Assembly: GCF_900109655.1 (NCBI RefSeq)
Contig: NZ_FOAT01000011.1
Span: 62,001-126,000, forward strand
Length of the DNA stretch: 64,000 nucleotides
Origin: Hominimerdicola alba
GTDB taxonomy: Bacteria > Bacillota > Clostridia > Oscillospirales > Ruminococcaceae
Reading direction: 5' to 3'
Shown here: positions 22,511-31,502 of the stretch, one piece after another
Position numbering within the stretch: the first letter of the stretch is position 1
Layout of the letters: every line of letters begins with the position of its first letter
Notes under the pieces: generated by a model
What the model was told of the DNA's origin: nothing
The model's input: only the letters and a program-made list of their open reading frames with translations
Database searches by the model: none
Made by a program: the position numbers and the translations under genes

Positions 22511-25500
22511 ATGTTAAGTTTGAATAACATCACCAAGGATTACGAGGTCGGTGACAGCAAGGTCAATGCCCTCCGCGGTGTCAGCATCGATTTCCGTGAG
22601 AACGAATTTGTTTCCATACTGGGACAGTCGGGCTGCGGCAAGACCACTTTGCTGAACATCATCGGCGGACTTGACAGGTATACCTCTGGTGACCTGAATA
22701 TCAACGGCAAGTCAACCAAGGATTTCAAAGATGCCGACTGGGACAGCTACCGAAATCACTCCATAGGCTTCGTATTCCAGAGCTACAACCTGATACCCCA
22801 CCAGACAGTGCTTGCAAACGTTGAGCTTGCACTGACTCTTTCGGGTGTATCCAAGGGCGAAAGAAGAAAACGTGCGGTGGAAGCCCTTGAACAGGTGGGT
22901 CTGGGCGACCAGCTGAACAAAAAGCCCAACCAGATGTCAGGCGGACAGATGCAGCGTGTGGCTATTGCGAGAGCACTTGTAAACGACCCCGATATCCTGC
23001 TTGCCGATGAACCCACAGGTGCACTGGATACCGAGACCAGCGTACAGATAATGGAGATACTCAAAAAGATCTCCAAGAACAAGCTGATAATCATGGTAAC
23101 CCATAACCCTGAGCTTGCCGAGCAGTATTCATCGCGTATAATCAGGCTTCTTGACGGTAAGGTTACCGATGATACCGACCCGTTCAAAGCGAATATAAAG
23201 GCTGATAAAAAGTCTGCTTCCGAGAAAAAGGCAGAGCGCAAAAAGCTGAAAACTTCAATGAATTTCCTTACCGCACTCTCCCTCAGCCGCAATAACCTGA
23301 TGACCAAAAAGGCGAGGACTCTGCTGACTTCCTTTGCGGGTTCCATAGGTATTATCGGTATCGCACTGATACTTTCAATATCCAACGGTGTGCAGATCTA
23401 TATTGATCAGGTGCAGTCGGATACCCTGTCCACATTCCCGCTGACTATCGAAAAGACTACCACCAGTCTCAGCGAGATAATGGATACCATGGCTGAAGCC
23501 CGCGATGCTGAGCCCGACCACGATATGGATAAGGTATATTCACAGAATCAGATGGCACAGATGATAAATACTCTGATGCAGGAGACCAAGGTCAACGACC
23601 TTGAAAAGTTCAAGACTTTCCTTGACAGCAATGATGAGATAAAGAGCCTGACCACTGATATCAAGTACAGCTACGCTACCAAGCTGAATGTTTTCAAGGC
23701 TGATACTTCCGACGGCGTTTATCAGGTAAACCCCTCTCAGGTGCTTCTTGATATGGGCTACCTCAGCGATACCCAGATGATGGGAATGTCCATGAGCAGT
23801 TCAATGGGCATGGGCAGTATGGATGTATGGTCGGAGATGCTTGAAAATGACGACCTTATCAATGCCCAGTACGATGTAGTTGCAGGACGTATGCCCGAAA
23901 ACTACCAAGAGGTAGTGCTGATAATCGACAAGCACAACGAGATAAACGATTATATCCTCTACTCTCTGGGTCTTCTCGACCCATCAGAGATAAACGGTAT
24001 AGTACGCCGTGCAGTTATGGGCGAAGATGTAAAGCTCAAAAACGAGCAGCACAGCTATACCTATGATGAACTCCTTGACCTTGATTTCATGGTAGTTCCT
24101 TCCACTGATCTTTACCGCAAAAAGGACGGCATCTGGGAGGACATGAAAGAGGACGAAGCTTACATGACTGATGTTGTTAACAACGGTCTTAAAGTCAGCG
24201 TTGTTGGTATCATCCGACCCAATGAGGACGCTACTGCAACTTCTCTCAACGGCGGTATCGCTTATAAGCACGAGCTTATGGAGTATCTCGTTAACGAAGT
24301 TAAGAACAGCGAGATAGTTAAAGACCAGCAGGCTTCTCCCGATATAGATGTTTTCACAGGTCTTAAATTCAAGCCGGAAAATCCCGAGCCAGAGGACGAA
24401 AACACCAACGAGGAGAATCCCACCTCTGCTGAAACTGCTGACAGCACTCAGGTTGACAAGACCGACCTTATGGCTGGACTTACCGATGAACAGAAAGCGG
24501 CTCTGATGCAGGGTCAGAAGCCCGAGGGCATGAGCGATGAGGATTTCGCAGCGCTGATGTCTCAGATGCCTTCCGAAGTTCCTGCTTCTGCACAGCAGGC
24601 TCAGCTCACCGATGAACAGCTTGCCGCACTTATGGCAGGTCAGCTTCCCGAGGGTATGACCGAGGAAGAAGCTGCTGCGCTGATGGCTCAGGGCGGTACA
24701 CAGCAGCAGATGTCCGACCTCACAAATATGGGCATGGATGCTATGTCGGGACTGGATATGAGCGCTTTGCAGAACGGCGGCAGCGGAAGTATCATGGGCG
24801 GTCTCACCGACCAGCAGAAAGAGTTCCTTGCAAGCCTGACAGATGAGCAGCTGGAAATGATGCAGAACATGATAACCGAGTCTGCAAAGGATAACGCAGA
24901 GGCTCTGGCAAACAGCGGAAAGTATTCAACTTCCACCTATGATGCCAATATGCTCACACTGGGTTATGCTACACTTGAAAGTCCCAGCGGTATCAATATC
25001 TACCCCAAGGATTTCGCCGCTAAGGAGCGCATAGTTGAGATAATCGACGAATACAACAAAGAAGCAGATGAATCATCAAAGATAGAGTACACCGACATCG
25101 TTGGCAAAATGATGTCCTCAGTGACATCCATCATCAATGCAATAAGCTATGTGCTGATAGCATTTGTAGCTATCTCACTGATAGTATCATCTATCATGAT
25201 AGGCATAATTACTTACATCTCTGTTCTCGAAAGAACGAAGGAGATAGGCATACTGCGAAGCATAGGTGCTTCAAAGCGCGATATCTCCCGTGTATTCAAT
25301 GCCGAGACTGTGATAGTCGGATTTGTAGCGGGCGTGCTTGGCGTAGGTCTTTCCTACCTGCTGACCATACCCATCAACATGATAATCGCACACCTTACCA
25401 CCGTACCCATGAGGGCATCGATACCCGTTGCGGCAGCGGTCATACTGGTTGCGATAAGCATTGTTCTCACTCTGCTTGCAGGTCTGTTCCCGTCACGTAT

Positions 25501-25543
25501 CGCGGCGAAGAAAGACCCTGTTATTGCACTCAGAACAGAATAA
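22511..25543 (+). CDS. MacB/FtsX-type ABC transporter (ATPase-permease fusion)
   Basis: 1010 residues. The N-terminal ATPase (about 1-235) has GQSGCGKTT, signature MSGGQMQRVAIARAL and Walker B ILLADEPTGALD. A linker leads to a membrane helix at about 275-295, a large extracellular region to about 865, and three more helices of the FtsX domain (about 870-1000). Type VII (MacB-like) transporters transmit force across the membrane rather than carry substrate through it, often for peptides or lipids. The extracellular part holds an unusual acidic Gln/Met-rich stretch (about 650-800) with degenerate repeats around LTDEQ-AALM-PEGM. Regulated with marR. Confidence 0.9.
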   Translation: MLSLNNITKDYEVGDSKVNALRGVSIDFRENEFVSILGQSGCGKTTLLNIIGGLDRYTSGDLNINGKSTKDFKDADWDSYRNHSIGFVFQSYNLIPHQTVLANVELALTLSGVSKGERRKRAVEALEQVGLGDQLNKKPNQMSGGQMQRVAIARALVNDPDILLADEPTGALDTETSVQIMEILKKISKNKLIIMVTHNPELAEQYSSRIIRLLDGKVTDDTDPFKANIKADKKSASEKKAERKKLKTSMNFLTALSLSRNNLMTKKARTLLTSFAGSIGIIGIALILSISNGVQIYIDQVQSDTLSTFPLTIEKTTTSLSEIMDTMAEARDAEPDHDMDKVYSQNQMAQMINTLMQETKVNDLEKFKTFLDSNDEIKSLTTDIKYSYATKLNVFKADTSDGVYQVNPSQVLLDMGYLSDTQMMGMSMSSSMGMGSMDVWSEMLENDDLINAQYDVVAGRMPENYQEVVLIIDKHNEINDYILYSLGLLDPSEINGIVRRAVMGEDVKLKNEQHSYTYDELLDLDFMVVPSTDLYRKKDGIWEDMKEDEAYMTDVVNNGLKVSVVGIIRPNEDATATSLNGGIAYKHELMEYLVNEVKNSEIVKDQQASPDIDVFTGLKFKPENPEPEDENTNEENPTSAETADSTQVDKTDLMAGLTDEQKAALMQGQKPEGMSDEDFAALMSQMPSEVPASAQQAQLTDEQLAALMAGQLPEGMTEEEAAALMAQGGTQQQMSDLTNMGMDAMSGLDMSALQNGGSGSIMGGLTDQQKEFLASLTDEQLEMMQNMITESAKDNAEALANSGKYSTSTYDANMLTLGYATLESPSGINIYPKDFAAKERIVEIIDEYNKEADESSKIEYTDIVGKMMSSVTSIINAISYVLIAFVAISLIVSSIMIGIITYISVLERTKEIGILRSIGASKRDISRVFNAETVIVGFVAGVLGVGLSYLLTIPINMIIAHLTTVPMRASIPVAAAVILVAISIVLTLLAGLFPSRIAAKKDPVIALRTE

Positions 25544-25550
25544 AAGCTAT

Positions 25551-25581
25551 GGAGCTGTTCCTTGGCGGACAGCTCCTTTTT
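25551..25581 (+). terminator. Terminator of the marR-ABC operon
   Basis: GGAGCTGT and ACAGCTCC with a 10-nt loop, followed by TTTTT. Confidence 0.88.
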
Positions 25582-25593
25582 GCGTATAAAAAT

Positions 25594-25622
25594 CCCGGGA
25601 CGATATTGTATCGTTCCCGGGG
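25594..25622 (-). terminator. Terminator of the transglutaminase-like gene
   Basis: CCCGGGACGATA and TATCGTTCCCGGG form a 12-bp stem with a 3-nt loop and one bulge. The minus-strand transcript ends in TTTTTA. Confidence 0.85.
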
Positions 25623-25642
25623 AAATTTATGGCTTTTGATCG

Positions 25643-28204
25643 TCAGCTCAGATAATTCTGTACTGCCTTATTGTAGTTGTACAGCGCCCTGACTGTGCTG
25701 CAAAGCTGTGCATTTGAAGAATCTTTCTCGTAGTGGAGAAGAGTTTCATAAACATAAGTCATGGGGCTGAGTGTCACCTTGCCGCCGTCTGCGAGGGCAA
25801 CGGTGAATTTGCTTTCAAGGTTGTCGGCTGTGATATCGGGTATCTCAACATAGTTCATTCCCGATGCTGTACCAGTAACATATGAAACGTTTCTGCCTTT
25901 GCTGTCTGTTACCTTGCATCCGCTGATATCGCCTTTGAAATACAGTCTGAGAGCCGTATTTGAACGAAGCAGCAAGGACTGTCCGTAGTATTTTGTGGAC
26001 TTGCCTGCGGTCACGGAAGGAGCAAAGCTATTGATATCGCTGGCTGTGAGACCAGTCACCATCTTATCTGGTGTGATACCATCAAAGAAAGCTTTAGCAT
26101 TATTGCCGTAAACCTTTACCGAATCGGCAAGGGCTGCAAGCTTTTTGTCACTGCTTTTGCTGAGAATGTTGAGGTAGTCCGTGGGGCTGTAAGCTATGCT
26201 CTCAACAAAGGGCTTGCCGTTCAGCAGAGAGAACTCAACATTATTGCCGCTGCCGTTACCGAAACTGATATTTACCTTTTCATCTATATCCTTGGCGGAC
26301 ATATAGAAAGTCGCCTTGTATCTGCCGTTCTCATCGGGGGTGATATCGCTTATAGCGATCCTGATTTCACCTGATTTTCCGCTGAAAGTGATATAGCCGT
26401 CATCAACAATATCATATTCGGGTTTGAAATAAACGTTCAGCCCAATCTGACTTCCAAGGGTAACGCTGAAGCCTTCTATAAATGTAGTGCTGACCTTGTA
26501 TTCAGCCCTTATCTCAGAATTGCCCGAAACGGTAACGGTCAGCGTACCGTCGGAGTTCTGTTTGTATTCCGAGATATTGACCACGATCAATCTTGAAATA
26601 CTGAACTCATCACGTGCCTTTACAGTGACCTTTGTGCCGCTGTAATACTTCCCGTTTACTGCGGGTCTGTCTGAACCAACTATCTCCAGCGCCTCGGAGA
26701 TAGTCAGCGTGTACAGCGAAACTGTCTTAACATCGGTGTAAGTTTTGCCGTTAAACTGAGCAGTGGCAGTATAGATGAGGTCGCCGCTGCTGTTATAGGA
26801 TGATACGACTTTTGCATTGACTGTCTGGGTATCGGTGCAGCTGATACACTTGAAACTTGCAGTGGCACTGCTCATATCATCTGACCATTTCCACGTTGCA
26901 CCGGAATAGCTGTGCTCATGTACGGGCGGTACATATGGTTCATCGCCGAGATCGTACACAGCCGAGTATGTGGGAGTTCCCGAATCATTTGGTGAGGATT
27001 TGTATACCGCATAGACTGTGCCGTTATCGGTATAGCAGCCGTAAATGCTCTTGCCCGATGGCTTGCTTGGCTTTACAAGAACACCGCTTTCGGAAGTTGC
27101 AGGATCAAACCAGCAGATGGAATCGGGGGTGTTGTAATAAAGCTTGCTGCCGTGCTTGAAAAAACCTGTATAGACGCCTGTCCAGTAGCCCTGACTGCCT
27201 GCCGACCAGACCATATTATTAAGGTTTGAAACGGTGTTGCGTTCGATCTTTCCGCTGTTCTGACCGAGAACTATGTTCAGCTTTACAAGCTGTCTTGTCC
27301 AGTTGGAGGAATTTGAATATATAGCGTACAGATCGCCGTTCAGCTCGACTATTGCGGTATCCAAGTCTTTTATGCCCGAGTTGTCGAAGTATTTATCATC
27401 CGGATATATGGTACTATAATCATAGTGGGAGTTATCGCTTTGCAGGGCGGTATCGCTGAGTCCGAAATATGTGTGTGTGACCCTGCCGTTGACGTTGGGA
27501 GTTGGGTCGTCCCAGGTGATATCGATATTGAAATATCTGCCGGGGATAAGCTCGGCTTTCAGCCATTCATGGTTCATCGCATCGGAGAAAACTATCTCGG
27601 AACGTATACCGCACTGTGAAAGTAGGTATGCATAGACCTTTGAATAGAGGTCGCAGTAGCCGACTTTTTCTATCAATAAGCTGTAAGTTTCCTTGTCAGC
27701 CACATCGGGATACTCATAAGCTACATCGTTTACTATGGCATCATGGAGAACGATGGCTATTTCGAGGTTAGACATACTGTCATTCACCAGTGCAAGATAC
27801 TTGTCAGCTTCATTGTAGAACTCTGCCAGCATACTCATGGCAGTATCTTTATCATACGAATACACAGGTCTGATCTTAGTGACATATGAACCGCTGGAAT
27901 AATAGCTTGTGGATCTCCAGTAGAAAAGCTCGGGATAATTAGCCTGAACAGCCGATTGAAAATCGCTGATATCGTCCGAATTTGCCCTTAGTTTCAGTGC
28001 GCTGACATCTATAAAGTCAGTGCTGTAGGAAAGCGCAGCTTTGCCGACGAGTTCGATATAGTTCTCACGTTTTTCTGAGATGCTCTGGTCGTAATCTATC
28101 ATTGATGGATCGGTCTGTGTTGCCGCCCACGCAGGGATAGAAGTAAAAATCATACAGACAGCTGCAGCGAGGGCAGCAATTTTATTGAGTGCCGGTTTTC
28201 TCAT
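25643..28204 (-). CDS. Secreted transglutaminase-like protein
   Basis: 853 residues. A signal peptide (1-28) ends in AWAA. A transglutaminase-core domain lies at about 150-260, with Cys in VGYCDLYSK, His in AMNHEWLK and Asp in NIDITWDDP as the likely triad. This is the bacterial Cys-His-Asp fold often acting as a protease or peptide cyclase on the cell surface. The C-terminal 400 residues are beta-rich and include possible Ig-like modules. There is no sortase motif or dockerin that I can see. It is single, with its own promoter and terminator. Confidence 0.82.
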   Translation of the reverse strand: MRKPALNKIAALAAAVCMIFTSIPAWAATQTDPSMIDYDQSISEKRENYIELVGKAALSYSTDFIDVSALKLRANSDDISDFQSAVQANYPELFYWRSTSYYSSGSYVTKIRPVYSYDKDTAMSMLAEFYNEADKYLALVNDSMSNLEIAIVLHDAIVNDVAYEYPDVADKETYSLLIEKVGYCDLYSKVYAYLLSQCGIRSEIVFSDAMNHEWLKAELIPGRYFNIDITWDDPTPNVNGRVTHTYFGLSDTALQSDNSHYDYSTIYPDDKYFDNSGIKDLDTAIVELNGDLYAIYSNSSNWTRQLVKLNIVLGQNSGKIERNTVSNLNNMVWSAGSQGYWTGVYTGFFKHGSKLYYNTPDSICWFDPATSESGVLVKPSKPSGKSIYGCYTDNGTVYAVYKSSPNDSGTPTYSAVYDLGDEPYVPPVHEHSYSGATWKWSDDMSSATASFKCISCTDTQTVNAKVVSSYNSSGDLIYTATAQFNGKTYTDVKTVSLYTLTISEALEIVGSDRPAVNGKYYSGTKVTVKARDEFSISRLIVVNISEYKQNSDGTLTVTVSGNSEIRAEYKVSTTFIEGFSVTLGSQIGLNVYFKPEYDIVDDGYITFSGKSGEIRIAISDITPDENGRYKATFYMSAKDIDEKVNISFGNGSGNNVEFSLLNGKPFVESIAYSPTDYLNILSKSSDKKLAALADSVKVYGNNAKAFFDGITPDKMVTGLTASDINSFAPSVTAGKSTKYYGQSLLLRSNTALRLYFKGDISGCKVTDSKGRNVSYVTGTASGMNYVEIPDITADNLESKFTVALADGGKVTLSPMTYVYETLLHYEKDSSNAQLCSTVRALYNYNKAVQNYLS

Positions 28205-28264
28205 TAGTTATACCTCCTTAAAATATTGTTAATAGTATATAAAAATACCTAAATTACTAATTAT

Positions 28265-28293
28265 ATTATATCACAATTGTGCAAGAAAGTCAA
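28265..28293 (-). promoter_or_regulatory. Promoter of the transglutaminase-like gene
   Basis: On the minus strand TTGACT (28288-28293) and TATAAT (28265-28270), 17-bp spacer, 60 bp before the ATG. Confidence 0.82.
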
Positions 28294-29007
28294 TGTGACA
28301 AATACAGATAAAATGGTTGTCAGATATGGTTAAATCCAACAATTCACGCGCTTTTTTCTGATAGTTTCCCATAATTTGTTTCTGCTTTTTGAACGATAAT
28401 ATTTGATTGTCAAGATGCTGCCCGCTGTACAGTACCGCACGCCGCCTCGTATGCCGTAGTCATAGTGGGCAGCTGCCTGCCTACGTGCGCACAGTGGGGA
28501 AAGATTTGAAAGTATCTGATGTGGGGAGCAGATACTTTTCACTATCAGTGTTTTTGGCGGAAAAGTTGTACGTTTTTGTACAACTCTTGCAGAAATATAT
28601 CCGAGTTAAATTTAAAAACAGTTGTTTGCACAATGTGGCAGGTAAGAATTTAGAAGTTATGCTAAGATACATCGGTTGTTATTGGGGTAGGCGGTTATTT
28701 GCTTGTTTTCGTCTATCGTTTCTCGGGTCGAGCTGTCAAAGACGCTTCGCTGTTTGACAGCGGGCGCGGCAATATTTTACGCGAAAAGAACGAGCGTGGA
28801 CTGTTCGATTGTCCACGCTCGGATTTTTGTTATTGCCGCGCCTATTTGGTCAGGAGATTGCTGTGCTATTTATTGCTTTGTTGCCACGTCGCTTTTGCTC
28901 CTTGAGTTGAGGGCTCTGCCCTCTAACTCCCGCAAGCCTTTCGCGAAAGGCTTGAGCCAAAGCTCTCTTTCTTGACAGTTTACAGAAAATCGCTATTTGG
29001 TTAAAGC
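28294..29007. other. Gene-poor stretch with hairpins
   Basis: No open frame here has a convincing RBS or protein-like composition. Hairpins: an 11-bp stem at 28508-28518/28529-28539; nested stems at 28763-28842 (listed separately); GAGGGC/GCCCTC near 28909-28923; and the 20-bp palindrome AAGCCTTTCGCGAAAGGCTT near 28934-28953. The last two resemble dispersed repeat sequence of Clostridia genomes (inference). Confidence 0.5.
28763..28842. repeat. Nested double hairpin
   Basis: Outer perfect 12-bp arms GGCGCGGCAATA (28763-28774) and TATTGCCGCGCC (28831-28842) enclose a perfect 10-bp inner hairpin GAGCGTGGAC/GTCCACGCTC (28792-28801/28811-28820) that is followed by GGATTTTTG. Could be a small structured RNA or a terminator within a mobile repeat. 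Confidence 0.6.
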
Positions 29008-29046
29008 AAAAAGCCCCGCTCTCAGGGGGTGAGAGCAAGGGCTTTT
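29008..29046 (-). terminator. Terminator of the glutamate synthase operon
   Basis: Inverted arms of about 15 nt with one bulge (AAAAGCCC...GCTCTC with GAGAGC...GGGCTTTT). Minus-strand transcript ends in CTTTTTGC. It lies 54 bp after the stop. Confidence 0.82.
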
Positions 29047-29099
29047 CGATATGTGTTGATTCTTATGGGCTAAACAATGTTGGTCAACAGTAATGATGA

Positions 29100-29822
29100 T
29101 CAGTTTGCAACATACATCTGTCTGTAGGGGTTGCTGCTGTCGGGGGTAACGACAGTGAAGGGGTGGTCAAGTACCTCGTTGAGTTCGTGACCGAAGTAGA
29201 CGCAGAATCTTCTTAGATAGTGAGATATCTCCTTGAGATCTTCTTCGGTAGCGGGGCGGGCGTGTACCTGATGGGGGAAGTGGATACCCTTGCATTCGGA
29301 ACGCAGGAACATTTTTCCGCCGTGCATACCTGTGGAGGGGAAGTTGCCGACTATAGGCTTATCATCACTGTTAAGACCGAGGACGATGATGGTTCCGCCT
29401 GCCTGGTATTCGCCGAGGAAGCTGCCTGCGCGTCCGCCGATGATGAGGGCGGGCTGTTTCTCCTTATAGGCTTTCATATGTATACCCGAGCGGTAGCCTG
29501 CGTTGCCCTGAACATAAATATGTCCGCCGCGCATTGCATAACCCACAGCGTCGCCTACGTTGCCGTGTATAACGATGGTGCCGTCGTTCATGGTATCACC
29601 CACAGCGTCCTGAGCATTGCCCATAACTTCTATCTTGGCGCCGTTAAGGTATGCGCCGAGGGCATTGCCGGGGATGCCGCTTATCTTCAGGGTCTTATCG
29701 GAGATGCCTGCGGCGATGAATCTCTGTCCGAGACAGTTTGTTATGGTACAGCTGCCGTGTACTTGTCTTAAAGATTCGTTGAGCTCTTTATAATCGAGCC
29801 CTGTTGCATTTATATTCATCAT
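29100..29822 (-). CDS. Glutamate synthase GXGXG domain protein
   Basis: 240 residues consisting only of the GXGXG beta-helix found at the C-terminus of GltB (repeats such as GNVGDAVGYAMRGG and GNAGYRSG). In full-length GltB this domain is structural and helps line the ammonia channel. Here it is a separate polypeptide, the last gene of an operon encoding the other domains separately. Its start overlaps the oxidoreductase stop as ATGA, so it is translationally coupled. Confidence 0.9.
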   Translation of the reverse strand: MMNINATGLDYKELNESLRQVHGSCTITNCLGQRFIAAGISDKTLKISGIPGNALGAYLNGAKIEVMGNAQDAVGDTMNDGTIVIHGNVGDAVGYAMRGGHIYVQGNAGYRSGIHMKAYKEKQPALIIGGRAGSFLGEYQAGGTIIVLGLNSDDKPIVGNFPSTGMHGGKMFLRSECKGIHFPHQVHARPATEEDLKEISHYLRRFCVYFGHELNEVLDHPFTVVTPDSSNPYRQMYVAN

Positions 29823-31063
29823 ACCACACCTCCGAGTTTTGTTTTGCGCTTATCATTGGAGAAGATAGCTAGCGAGGGCATTTTCTTGACCTTTTCGGTC
29901 TCATCCTCATCAAGGACTGTTTTTTCACGTACAAGAGAAGTATAGATACCTGCTCTGTTGACATCGCCTATGAGCATATAGCCTGCGAGCTTGTTGTCCT
30001 TGAAATACAGCCTTTTGATGCCCTTATCGGTGCGTTCTTCATAAACTTCGCCGTCTTCGGGATAAGCACCTGCTGTTGCGCAGTGCAGACCGAAGAAGCC
30101 TATGGAGTTCATGGGTATGGAATCGGTCATTTCGGAAAAACCGCCTGCCATATTTATGCCTGCGCATCTGCCCTGCATATAGGCATTTGGCAGAATAGCC
30201 AGTACTCTGTTTGCGCCGATGGAACTGTCATAACCCTCGGAACAGTCGCCTGCGGCATAGATATTTGCTGCGGTGGTCTGCATTTTTGTATCGATGATGA
30301 TACCTCTGTTGGCTTCACAGCCTGCCTGCTTTGCAAGTTCGGTCGCGGCTCTTACACCTACTGCCAGGACGAGGATATCGAATTCAACCTCGGCACCGCT
30401 CTTCATATAAGCCTTGTTTTTATCGAACTTTACAGCGGTATCGCCCAGCATGAAGCTTACGCCGTGGGCTTCCAGTTCTTTCTGCATATATGCTGCGCAC
30501 TCAGCATCGAGGATAGAGGAGAGAACTCTGTCGGCAAGGTCGCAGACGGTAATGCTGCCAACTCTTTCAGCGATACCCTCGGCACATTTAAGACCGATAA
30601 GACCTGCGCCGACTATCAGCACACGGGACTTTTCTGTGAGGACTTTTTCAAGTGCAAGAGCATCATCAAGGGTCATGAAAGAATACTTCTTCTTGACCTT
30701 ATCGAGACCCTCAAAAGGGGGGACGAAGGGAGAAGAGCCTGTACAGATACAGAGCTTGTCATAACCGAATTTTCCTTTGCCTTCAAGAACTGCTACCTTT
30801 TTTTCGATATCTATCTTTGCGGCTTTGCCGTATACTACATTTACTTTATTCTTCTCATAGAAATCCGCGGGGCGGTATTTCATTCTTTCGAGGTCTGTTT
30901 TGCCCTCGAGCAGATAGGATATAAGAGGACGGGAGTAAACGTGGTGCTCTTCCCCTGAGATAACGGTGATAGCACCCTCGCTGTCGATGCTCCTTATACC
31001 CTCTATGCAGCCGACTGCGGCTGTTCCGTTTCCTATGATAACATATTCAGCCACTTTGCTCAC
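29819..31063 (-). CDS. FAD/NAD(P)-dependent oxidoreductase of the glutamate synthase operon
   Basis: 414 residues. FAD site GNGTAAVGCIEGIR near the N-terminus, NAD(P) site VLIVGAGLIGLKCAEG at about 145-165, and a second flavin motif YAAGDCSEGYD near 275. It belongs to the nitrite-reductase/rubredoxin-reductase-like pyridine nucleotide-disulfide oxidoreductases. It probably feeds electrons from NAD(P)H through the ferredoxin-like protein to the glutamate synthase core, replacing GltD. It overlaps both neighbours by 4 bp. Confidence 0.88.
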   Translation of the reverse strand: MSKVAEYVIIGNGTAAVGCIEGIRSIDSEGAITVISGEEHHVYSRPLISYLLEGKTDLERMKYRPADFYEKNKVNVVYGKAAKIDIEKKVAVLEGKGKFGYDKLCICTGSSPFVPPFEGLDKVKKKYSFMTLDDALALEKVLTEKSRVLIVGAGLIGLKCAEGIAERVGSITVCDLADRVLSSILDAECAAYMQKELEAHGVSFMLGDTAVKFDKNKAYMKSGAEVEFDILVLAVGVRAATELAKQAGCEANRGIIIDTKMQTTAANIYAAGDCSEGYDSSIGANRVLAILPNAYMQGRCAGINMAGGFSEMTDSIPMNSIGFFGLHCATAGAYPEDGEVYEERTDKGIKRLYFKDNKLAGYMLIGDVNRAGIYTSLVREKTVLDEDETEKVKKMPSLAIFSNDKRKTKLGGVV

Positions 31064-31488
31064 CTCTCCTCATAAACTATGGCATTGTTGGGGCATCCCT
31101 TTACGCAGGCGGGAGCTCCGCAGCTGTTTGCAAGGCAAAGCTCGCACTTCTGTGCTGCGCCCTCGGGACCTGCTGCTACTGCGCCGTAGGGACATACGAG
31201 TACGCAGGTAAGACAGCCGACACACTTGGTCTTATCTATCTTTACTGTACCGTCTTCGATGGAGATAGCACCTGCTATACAGCTCTTGACGCAGAGGGGG
31301 TCTTTACAGTGGCGGCAGGATACCGCATAGGTTATGCCGTCGGATTCCTCGACGTGTATGCGGGGATATATATCCTTGCCTTTGAGCGCTTTTACCATAT
31401 CGGAAAGTCCCGAATTGGCATAAGCGCAGTTATATTCGCAGAGGTGGCAGCCGAGGCACCATTCCTCATTAACAAATACTCTTTTCAT
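31060..31488 (-). CDS. Polyferredoxin-like electron carrier
   Basis: 142 residues with cysteine clusters for up to four [4Fe-4S] centres: CLGCHLCEYNC, CRHCKDPLCVKSC, CVGCLTCVLVCP and CELCLANSCGAPACVKGCP. It resembles the HycB/NapF class of iron-sulfur subunits. It lies between the flavin oxidoreductase (4-bp overlap) and the FMN core (14-bp gap), so it likely shuttles electrons between them. Confidence 0.9.
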   Translation of the reverse strand: MKRVFVNEEWCLGCHLCEYNCAYANSGLSDMVKALKGKDIYPRIHVEESDGITYAVSCRHCKDPLCVKSCIAGAISIEDGTVKIDKTKCVGCLTCVLVCPYGAVAAGPEGAAQKCELCLANSCGAPACVKGCPNNAIVYEER

Positions 31489-31502
31489 ATTAATGACCCT
31501 CC

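Noticed and set aside
28330-28757. Open frames on both strands, up to 116 codons
   Set aside because: No RBS, improbable Cys/Arg-rich composition, overlapping frames on both strands and hairpins inside.
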